From positions 62,001-126,000 of the forward strand of contig CAYPET010000003.1 of NCBI GenBank assembly GCA_964409905.1: a DNA stretch of 64,000 bases, read 5' to 3'. Each line of letters opens with the position of its first letter. The stretch's first letter is position 1. Under the pieces are notes generated by a model. It had not been told where the DNA came from. It did not search any database and worked only from the letters and a program-made list of their open reading frames with translations. Of this stretch, positions 53,660-61,026 are shown piece after piece. A program made the translations under genes and the position numbers. Origin of the DNA: JAGNRR01 sp964409905 (GTDB lineage Bacteria > Bacteroidota > Bacteroidia > Chitinophagales > Chitinophagaceae).

Positions 53660-55384
53660 ATGGGTAATGTTAAAATAAATAATACCTATCCTGACCATTG
53701 GAAAATTGGTCAAGAGGAGATTAAACATTATGACATACAAAAAGATGAAATCTTTAAAAAGTATGCCAATAAATCGCTACCGCTAAATTCCAAAAAAACA
53801 CGTGCTGGCTTGACGCCTTATAGCAATGCATGGACTGTGAAGCAACAAAAGCATTTACTGCGTCGCACCATGTTTGGTGTAAAACAAGCCGATATGGCTG
53901 CAATTGCTGCCCTAACACCCAGCGCTGCTGTTGACTATTTGCTCAACAACATACCTGTGGCTCCGGCACCGCCTGTAAATAACTATGAAAACACCTATGC
54001 CGACCCCACCAACGTACCTGCAGGTGCTACCTGGGTTAATGCAGCATATGGTGATAGTACAGTTAATTATCACCGAGGGCTATCGCTAAAATCTTGGTGG
54101 ATGAAAAATATCATCAATCAAAATACCAGCATTATCGAGAAGATGATGGTTTTCATGCACAATAGCTTTCCTGTAGAATTTAATGTTGCACCGAATGCTT
54201 TGTTTTTGTATAAGTATGTAGAGCTATTGCGTACACATGCTTTGGGAAATTTCAAAACCTTTGTAAAAGAATTGAGCAAAGACGGTGCCATGTTAAAATA
54301 TTTGAATGGCCACTACAATATAAAAAACTCACCTGACGAAAATTATGCGCGCGAGTTGCAAGAATTGTTTACAGTCGGCAAAGGCCAAGTACAGTTTACC
54401 GAGCCGGACGTAAAAGCTGCTGCTAAAGCACTAACCGGGTGGCGGGTTGATGATGCTACCACCACTGTTTATTTTGACCCTACCCGACATGATGACCTAA
54501 ATAAACAATTTTCATCCTACTACAACAATTACATTCTTACTGGTTTAAGTGGCGCCGCAGGTGCTAATGAATTGGATAATCTGGTAGATATGATTTTTAC
54601 GCGCGACCAAGATATTGCACGCTACTTCGCTCGTAAAGTGTACCGCTTTTTTGTGTATTACGACATTGACAATAATATCGAAACATCCATAATAAATGGA
54701 TTAGCGCAAACACTCATTAACAACAACTGGGAGATAAAACCAATGTTAGCGCAGTTGTTGAAGAGTGATCACTTTTTTGACACGCTAACTATGGATTGTT
54801 ATATTTCAACGCCGATTGATTTTTTTGCGGGTACATTCCGTACGTTGGAGTCTAAAGTTGATCCTTCCTATTCTATAGAAGACGAGTATAAATGCTATTA
54901 TAAGATTGTGCAATATGCGGCGGCGGCGGCCATGAATCTTGGCGACCCGCCTTCTGTAAGTGGTTGGCCAGCTTTTCATCAGGTGCCATTCTATCATGAA
55001 ATGTGGATTAACTCCGACACTTTACCTAAGCGTTTACAATCTACCGACTATTTGCTAACCACTAATGGTGTTTACGTAAGTGCTACTGCCAGATTAAAGT
55101 ATGATGTATTGGAATTTGCAAGTTTTCTTAGTGTCCCGTCAGACCCGGATTATGTGGTTGATTATGCTATAGAGTATTTACTGGGGTTAACCCTCAACAC
55201 GACCTCAAGGGATTATTATAAATCAATACTACTTGCCGGCCAATCAAGCAATGTGTACTGGACCAACGCATGGAATGACTACGCAAGCAATCCAACCAAT
55301 ACCATTTTTGCCAGCTTAGTAAGAAACCGCCTCAGCCAAATGTTAACCGAAATGTTGCGTCTTGCCGAACACCATTTAAAATAA
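53660..55384 (+). CDS. DUF1800 family protein without signal peptide
   Basis: A 574-residue protein of the DUF1800 family, usually coded next to a DUF1501 partner, as here (22-base gap). The family features are the LLRRTMFGV start, a conserved helical core with ENYARELQELFTVG and LTGWRVDD, and ARYFARKVYRFFVY. The function of the pair is unknown; they are often large exported proteins. The N-terminus (MGNVKINNTYPDHW) is polar with no hydrophobic segment, and no alternative upstream start exists, so the protein has no visible export signal of its own. Confidence 0.85.
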   Translation: MGNVKINNTYPDHWKIGQEEIKHYDIQKDEIFKKYANKSLPLNSKKTRAGLTPYSNAWTVKQQKHLLRRTMFGVKQADMAAIAALTPSAAVDYLLNNIPVAPAPPVNNYENTYADPTNVPAGATWVNAAYGDSTVNYHRGLSLKSWWMKNIINQNTSIIEKMMVFMHNSFPVEFNVAPNALFLYKYVELLRTHALGNFKTFVKELSKDGAMLKYLNGHYNIKNSPDENYARELQELFTVGKGQVQFTEPDVKAAAKALTGWRVDDATTTVYFDPTRHDDLNKQFSSYYNNYILTGLSGAAGANELDNLVDMIFTRDQDIARYFARKVYRFFVYYDIDNNIETSIINGLAQTLINNNWEIKPMLAQLLKSDHFFDTLTMDCYISTPIDFFAGTFRTLESKVDPSYSIEDEYKCYYKIVQYAAAAAMNLGDPPSVSGWPAFHQVPFYHEMWINSDTLPKRLQSTDYLLTTNGVYVSATARLKYDVLEFASFLSVPSDPDYVVDYAIEYLLGLTLNTTSRDYYKSILLAGQSSNVYWTNAWNDYASNPTNTIFASLVRNRLSQMLTEMLRLAEHHLK

Positions 55385-55406
55385 AGCCAACGTAAATAAT
55401 TAAATT

Positions 55407-56969
55407 ATGAAAAGAAGAGATTTTATAAAAATGACAGCCGCAGCCAGTGCTGCATTGTCAATGAATGGCTTGCCCATTTCAGCCTTTGGCGAAAGTGATT
55501 TCTTGAAGAAACTTTCTAAAAATCGTGGCAGTAATGGAAATATTATGGTCTTTATTCAGCTATCAGGTGGTAATGATGGTTTAAATACCATTATTCCTCT
55601 TGACCGTTATAGTGAGTTGGCAAATGCCCGTTCAAATATCATGATTCCACAGAATGATGTACTGAATCTAAGCGGTTCAAATACCACCGGTGTGCACCCA
55701 TCCATGGCTGCCCTACAATTGATGTACGGTCAAAATTTAGTGAATATTGTACAAAGTGTTGGGTATCCAAATCCCAACTTTTCNNNNNNNNNNACTGATA
55801 TATGGAGTACAGCCTCCGATTCAAACGTATATTTAGAAACAGGCTGGTTAGGAAGAAGTGTGGACAGTATGTTTCCCGGAGCTCCACAAGCCTATCCCGA
55901 CCCTAACTTTTTAGATCCGCTGGCTATTCAAATCGGCTCGAGTGTAAGCCCAATATTGAATGGTGTAAACGGCATCAATGGTATGGCGTTGTCCAGTGTT
56001 ACTAATTTTTACAACATTGTAAATAGCACAGTTGACCCTGCACCCAACACTCCGGCTGGCCATGAGTTAACGTTTATTCGCTTTATCACACAGCAAACTC
56101 AAACATACTCACAGGTAATACAGAATGCAGCCAGTCTGGGTAGTAACTTGGCTAACTATCCGAATAACCGATTGGCAAATCAGTTAAAAATTGTTGCGCA
56201 ATTAATTTCCGGCGGACTAAAAACACCTATATACATTGTTGGCATGGGTGGTTTTGATACGCATGACAATCAAGTTGATACGATTACAACTCAAGGTAGA
56301 CACGCAACCTTATTAAATGAACTATCAGAGGCCATCAGCGCCTTCCAAACAGACTTGAAAATGTTGGGCAAAGATGATAAGGTGGCCGGTTGTACCTTCT
56401 CTGAGTTCGGAAGGCGGATTAAGTCCAATGCCAGTTTTGGTAGCGACCATGGTTCAGGGGCACCAATGATTTTCTTTGGAAAGAAAGTAAACCCAGCCAT
56501 ACTTGGCACAAGTCCGGTTTTGCCGCAAAATGCTACAACAAGCGACAATATTGCCATGCAATTTGACTTCCGTCAGGTTTATGCCAGCATATTACAAGAT
56601 TGGCTAGGCATGTCACAGGCAGATACGCAATCGGTATTAAATGGCGTCAATTACGCCACTTTACCAATTTTCCAATCATCTACCAATACCGAACCGGTGG
56701 TTACCAAGAATAACGAATTCGGTCTGGAGCCTAATTATCCCAACCCATTCGTTCATCATACTACGATCCGCTTTCGCTCGCAAGGGGGCGCTGCGCAAAT
56801 AACCCTTTACGATCAAATGGGGCGTCGCGTACGCATTTTATATGAAAATATTGTCCCGGCAGGTAATTTTGAAATCAATATTGACCGTGGCAATCTGCGT
56901 GCTGGTATCTATTACTACGAATTGATTATCGGCAACCAAAAAGCTACACAAAAAATGGTAGTACAGTAA
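55407..56969 (+). CDS. DUF1501 protein with Tat signal and T9SS sorting domain
   Basis: A roughly 520-residue DUF1501 protein (sulfatase/phosphatase-superfamily-like fold). The N-terminus MKRRDFIKMTAAASAALSMN is a twin-arginine signal (RRDFIK). Family motifs include FIQLSGGNDGLNTIIP, a TDIWSTAS segment, GMGGFDTHDNQ and TFSEFGRRIKSN. The last 80 residues are a type A T9SS sorting domain (NYPNPFVHHTTIRF, then LYDQMGRRV and AGIYYYEL). A 10-N gap sits at 55784-55793, so a few residues are unknown. Predicted to be exported by Tat, then carried across the outer membrane by T9SS. Confidence 0.88.
   Translation: MKRRDFIKMTAAASAALSMNGLPISAFGESDFLKKLSKNRGSNGNIMVFIQLSGGNDGLNTIIPLDRYSELANARSNIMIPQNDVLNLSGSNTTGVHPSMAALQLMYGQNLVNIVQSVGYPNPNFXXXXTDIWSTASDSNVYLETGWLGRSVDSMFPGAPQAYPDPNFLDPLAIQIGSSVSPILNGVNGINGMALSSVTNFYNIVNSTVDPAPNTPAGHELTFIRFITQQTQTYSQVIQNAASLGSNLANYPNNRLANQLKIVAQLISGGLKTPIYIVGMGGFDTHDNQVDTITTQGRHATLLNELSEAISAFQTDLKMLGKDDKVAGCTFSEFGRRIKSNASFGSDHGSGAPMIFFGKKVNPAILGTSPVLPQNATTSDNIAMQFDFRQVYASILQDWLGMSQADTQSVLNGVNYATLPIFQSSTNTEPVVTKNNEFGLEPNYPNPFVHHTTIRFRSQGGAAQITLYDQMGRRVRILYENIVPAGNFEINIDRGNLRAGIYYYELIIGNQKATQKMVVQ
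55784..55793. other. Assembly gap of 10 N inside the DUF1501 gene
   Basis: Ten N follow PNPNF and precede TDIW. The reading frame continues across exactly ten unknown bases, but gap length may be nominal. Family members have about four residues (often His-Phe-Arg-Ser) between the Ser and this Thr-Asp, which would need 13 bases instead of 10. Confidence 0.95.
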
Positions 56970-56994
56970 TAATAAGAAAGATTAAAATTGTATG

Positions 56995-57015
56995 AAGGAG
57001 CCCGCAAGGCTCCTT
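56995..57015. terminator. Hairpin terminator after the DUF1501 gene
   Basis: AAGGAGCC (56995-57002) and GGCTCCTT (57008-57015) with loop CGCAA and a following TTCTATT. It separates the DUF1501 gene from the convergent metallo-hydrolase gene. Confidence 0.8.
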
Positions 57016-57023
57016 TTCTATTC

Positions 57024-57662
57024 TTAGTGAAAAAATGGATTATTCATTTTCTCAATACCCACACTTGTTGCAGGACCATGCCCAGAATATATTTTTGTTT
57101 CTGGCGGCAGCGTGAATATTTGTGTCTGTATGCTTTGCAATAAGGTATTTGTATCACCTCCGGGTAAATCTGTCCTTCCAATACTTTGCTGGAAAATGAC
57201 ATCCCCGCTGATGACCCAATTATCAACCGACGAATAGATGCAAATACTACCGGGAGAATGGCCTGGGGTGAATCTGATAGCCAATGTTTGTCCTCCAAAA
57301 TTAAGTACATCTTTCTCACTTATACATTCATGCTGTTTGGTGGGAAGTGATAATCGGACGCCGTAATTACTGGCTACAAACGCTGCATTTTCATAAACCG
57401 GCAATTCTTTTTCGTGAATAAAAAATGGCACGTCATATTCGTCCAAAAAAGCCTTTAGACCAAAAATATGATCTAAATGAGCATGCGTCAAAACAACCTG
57501 CTTAGGTACCAACTCATGCCCACGAATAAAATCATTGAGTAATTTTTGCTCATGCGCATCGTACATCCCGGGGTCGATAAGTATCGCATTTAAATCCTCG
57601 TCAAAAAGCAGATAAGTATTTTCTTGAAAGGGGTTAAAGGTGAACTGAGCAATCTGTATCAT
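57024..57662 (-). CDS. Metallo-beta-lactamase-fold hydrolase (glyoxalase II-like)
   Basis: A 212-residue cytoplasmic MBL-fold protein. The binuclear metal motif is LTHAHLDHIFG (His60, His62, Asp64, His65), with later ligands in TPGHSPGS and SGDVIF, and a C-terminal SGHGPATS. The size and motif spacing fit YcbL/GloB-like type II glyoxalase-related hydrolases. The substrate (perhaps a glutathione or other thioester) is not known. No longer C-terminal domain of classical glyoxalase II is present. Confidence 0.85.
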   Translation of the reverse strand: MIQIAQFTFNPFQENTYLLFDEDLNAILIDPGMYDAHEQKLLNDFIRGHELVPKQVVLTHAHLDHIFGLKAFLDEYDVPFFIHEKELPVYENAAFVASNYGVRLSLPTKQHECISEKDVLNFGGQTLAIRFTPGHSPGSICIYSSVDNWVISGDVIFQQSIGRTDLPGGDTNTLLQSIQTQIFTLPPETKIYSGHGPATSVGIEKMNNPFFH

Positions 57663-57743
57663 TTTCCAAAATATTAACAGCGAGCTACAATATTATTACA
57701 TTCGGGTAATAGCAATAAGAATAATTGCTTGTAATTTAGTACG

Positions 57744-60700
57744 GTGCTACCAAAAATAAAATATGGTTTGGTGTTGGCGATGCTGGTTGTAGCATTGATG
57801 GTTGCTGAAAAAAGCATTGGTCAGGCATCGACAGAGAAATTTGGTCAAAGTCAAATTCAATACCAATCGTTCAAGTGGAAGTATTACGACAGTACTCATT
57901 TTCGGGTTTTTTTCTATCGTCCGGGCGAAAAACTTGCCGAACATATACTGCTGGAAGCAGAACGCGAGCTAAGTGTGATTGTTCAAAAAATGGGCGGAAA
58001 CCTCCCACGTAAATTGAATATCGTTCTTTATAACTCTTATAGCGACTATGTACAGAGTAATATCGGTGTAAACCGCACCTCCGACCTAAACGATGCCGAT
58101 GGTGGTAGACTGCGTGTAAGTGGAAACAACTTGCCGGTGTATTTCACGGGTAACCACGCAGCCTTAAGCAAACAAGTAAAACAAGGAGTGGCCAATGTAA
58201 TAAAAGACAATATGTTGTTTGGGCAAAATATAAAGGAGATTGTAAAAAATGCCATTACTATGAATTTGCCGGAATGGTACACCGCCGGATACGTTGAGTA
58301 TATCTCCAACGACTGGACACCCGTATTACAAACGGAAGTGCAAAACATTATTACCTTGGCAGATAGCAACTCAAAATTTCGAAATATTGCTCAGAAAAAC
58401 CCAAAACTTATCGGTCAATCGTTTTGGCATTTTGTTGAAGATTATTATGGCCCCAACACCGTTTCAAACTTACTCTACCTGTCCCGTTATGCTAAAAATG
58501 TCGAATCTGCAATTGCTCAAGCAATGCACCAAGAGGCTGAGGCAGTTTATAAGTCTTGGCGGATGTACTATGCCATCCCCAACGAACTATTGAATGATAG
58601 TAACACGTTCGGCAGAAAATTAATTACGAAGTTTAAACCTAAATTCGAAGGGCAATATAGCCAGTTCGCGTTGTCTCCTAATGGCAGGCAATTGGCCTAC
58701 GTACAAAAAAAAGATGGTGAATGGAAAATTATTTTGCAGGAAACTGATTTTGGTGATACCAAAGTTTTAAGTCAAGGTGGATTCAAAAATCTTGATGAAG
58801 TAAACGACCCCGACTATCCCTTAATCGCCTGGAGTCCAAGTGGCAACTATTTGGCTACCGTTACTACGCTGAAAGACAAGACACTACTGCGGCTGTACAA
58901 TGCCGTGACTCAGCGCAAGTCAAACAAAGTCATTACACCGCGTAAAATTGAACGCATAACAGGATTATGTTTTACAAATGATGACCAAACGCTCATTTTT
59001 ACCGGTATTAAAAAAGGCAAGAGCGATTTATTCACTTATAACTTTAGGCGCAACCTGGTCACCAACCTGACCAATGATTATTACGATGACCATTCGCCCA
59101 GCTACGTGTCCGGAAGTGGTAAAACGGGAATTCTCTTTTTATCGAATAGGCCGGATACGGTGTTGAATGGCGCAGAGTTAAAGGCCAGAAAATATTTTGA
59201 CCCAACTTTCAATATTTATTATTTCAACCAGAAAAATCGGGCATCACTTAAAAAGGTTACCGCAACTAACAATCCAATATCCGAGCCAATCCAATACGGC
59301 TTGGATAAATTTACGTATATCGAAAAAATAGATGGCGAGCTTGTTCGAAAAGTAATAGATGTAACGACATCACAGACGGGTGGGGTAAGTTTCAAGTCAG
59401 GGCCGACCAATTCTTTACCGCTTAATATTTTAAAGCATCAATATATCCCCAAACAAGAATCTCTGGTTGAGGTGATAAAACGTAACGGCCGCTACCAGAT
59501 TTATAATACTATAGTCCAAGACCTTGAAAAATATGACCTTGAGAACCCAAAACAAGTAAAAGAAACCGACATTAAAAAAAATAAGGTTTATCAACTATCC
59601 CAACCATCATCAGCGCCCTATGTTACCAGCTTTTCAGTTTCTGATTCAAGTGAATTGTTAAACGAAATTTTTACTGATCAAACAGTAGAAAACAAAAAAG
59701 CAGCTGGCAGCAAACTGGTTGACGTACCTAAAAAAAGAAAACAATACCCCTATAAAACAACGTTTAATCCTAAGTCACTGACGACCTCATTGGATAATAC
59801 CTTGCTTTTTACCCGTTATCAAAACGTTTCTCAAAACCCTTCAGGCTATAATTTCCCCGATTTAAATGGATTTATTTCTTTCGAGTTACTGGATATCCTT
59901 GAGGACCAAAAACTTACTGGCGGGATACGCGTACCGGCCAGCCTAAATGGCACCAGTTATTTTTTACAATACGCCAATTATCAAAAGCGGTTAGATTGGA
60001 AAGTCACATACTTTCATCAACAAAACAAACAATTATTTGATACTGCAGATGCGCCGGGCAACCTAACAGCCCCTTTTCAATTTTTGGGTAAGGTAGCTAC
60101 AGAATACCTGGAAGGTAATTTCAGCTATCCTTTCAATCGGGCAAATAGTATTAGACTTTCAGTAGGATTTCGTTACGACCATGTACGTTATTTGGCACAA
60201 AACAGTTTCACGATTGAATTTCCCAACGACAATGAATACTGGTCATTTATGCGTTTTGAATATGTATTTGATAACTCATTAAACCCCATGCTGAACATTC
60301 GGAAGGGAACAAGAGCAAAAGTTTTTGCCGAATATCAGTATCGGCTAAACAAATCAGCTACCGGTTTTTACCAACTGGGTCTTGATGCGCGCAATTATTT
60401 GCCCATTTATAAAAACACCATTTTAGCATCCAGAGTTGCAACAGGCCTTAGCGATGGTAGTGCAAAATTACTATATTACATGGGTGGAGTCGATAATCCT
60501 ATAGAACTCAACAGTAACCGTGGGTTGCCCCCAAATAACCTTTCTGAATACGCCTTTCAGACCACAGCCACCAACCTCAGAGGTTACCCTTTGCAAGCTT
60601 TTAATGGTAGTAGCTATGCCATGATCAACGAAGAAATTCGACTGCCGATCTACAATACTTTCTTTAAACGACCATTGAAATCAGCCTTTTTGCGCAATCT

Positions 60701-60962
60701 ACAGTTGATTGGGTTCATTGATATTGGAGCGGCGTGGCGTGGACTTCTACCTCTGGACGAGGTCATTAACCCTGTTTACCAAACGGCATCGTCTAACGTA
60801 CTAGCAAACTTTGAAAATAAGCAAGATGTAATGGGTATTGGTTACGGTACCGGCATTCGCACAAAGATACTCGGTTATTTCATGCGCTTGGATGTAGCAT
60901 GGAATATAGAAAAAGATGACCGTAAGCCCATGTTGCATCTATCAATGGCAACCGATTTCTAG
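57744..60962 (+). CDS. Pseudo-peptidase, beta-propeller and outer-membrane barrel fusion
   Basis: A 1072-residue protein: signal peptide (about 1-28), a peptidase-MA-like domain (about 35-285, FRVFFYRPGEKLAEH, then LPEWYTAGYVEYIS near 175), a TolB-like PD40 propeller (about 300-480, with FALSPNGRQLAYVQ and IAWSPSGNYLATV) and a barrel (about 665-1072). At the place of the HExxH helix the sequence reads KQVKQGVANVI and the usual WxxEG reads WYTAG, so both metal motifs are gone. Such proteins are found in Bacteroidota; role unknown, perhaps an outer-membrane export or sensing device. The start is GTG at 57744. Confidence 0.72.
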   Translation: MLPKIKYGLVLAMLVVALMVAEKSIGQASTEKFGQSQIQYQSFKWKYYDSTHFRVFFYRPGEKLAEHILLEAERELSVIVQKMGGNLPRKLNIVLYNSYSDYVQSNIGVNRTSDLNDADGGRLRVSGNNLPVYFTGNHAALSKQVKQGVANVIKDNMLFGQNIKEIVKNAITMNLPEWYTAGYVEYISNDWTPVLQTEVQNIITLADSNSKFRNIAQKNPKLIGQSFWHFVEDYYGPNTVSNLLYLSRYAKNVESAIAQAMHQEAEAVYKSWRMYYAIPNELLNDSNTFGRKLITKFKPKFEGQYSQFALSPNGRQLAYVQKKDGEWKIILQETDFGDTKVLSQGGFKNLDEVNDPDYPLIAWSPSGNYLATVTTLKDKTLLRLYNAVTQRKSNKVITPRKIERITGLCFTNDDQTLIFTGIKKGKSDLFTYNFRRNLVTNLTNDYYDDHSPSYVSGSGKTGILFLSNRPDTVLNGAELKARKYFDPTFNIYYFNQKNRASLKKVTATNNPISEPIQYGLDKFTYIEKIDGELVRKVIDVTTSQTGGVSFKSGPTNSLPLNILKHQYIPKQESLVEVIKRNGRYQIYNTIVQDLEKYDLENPKQVKETDIKKNKVYQLSQPSSAPYVTSFSVSDSSELLNEIFTDQTVENKKAAGSKLVDVPKKRKQYPYKTTFNPKSLTTSLDNTLLFTRYQNVSQNPSGYNFPDLNGFISFELLDILEDQKLTGGIRVPASLNGTSYFLQYANYQKRLDWKVTYFHQQNKQLFDTADAPGNLTAPFQFLGKVATEYLEGNFSYPFNRANSIRLSVGFRYDHVRYLAQNSFTIEFPNDNEYWSFMRFEYVFDNSLNPMLNIRKGTRAKVFAEYQYRLNKSATGFYQLGLDARNYLPIYKNTILASRVATGLSDGSAKLLYYMGGVDNPIELNSNRGLPPNNLSEYAFQTTATNLRGYPLQAFNGSSYAMINEEIRLPIYNTFFKRPLKSAFLRNLQLIGFIDIGAAWRGLLPLDEVINPVYQTASSNVLANFENKQDVMGIGYGTGIRTKILGYFMRLDVAWNIEKDDRKPMLHLSMATDF

Positions 60963-60987
60963 AGAAGGTAGTCACCCATGCGCAGAG

Positions 60988-61018
60988 TTGGTGTGATGAC
61001 AAACTAATCGTAAATTTG
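60988..61018 (+). promoter_or_regulatory. Promoter of ileS
   Basis: TTG (60988-60990), 20 bases, then a perfect TAaaTTTG (61011-61018). The ileS ATG follows only 8 bases later, so the leader should be about three bases. Confidence 0.6.
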
Positions 61019-61026
61019 CGCCCCTT

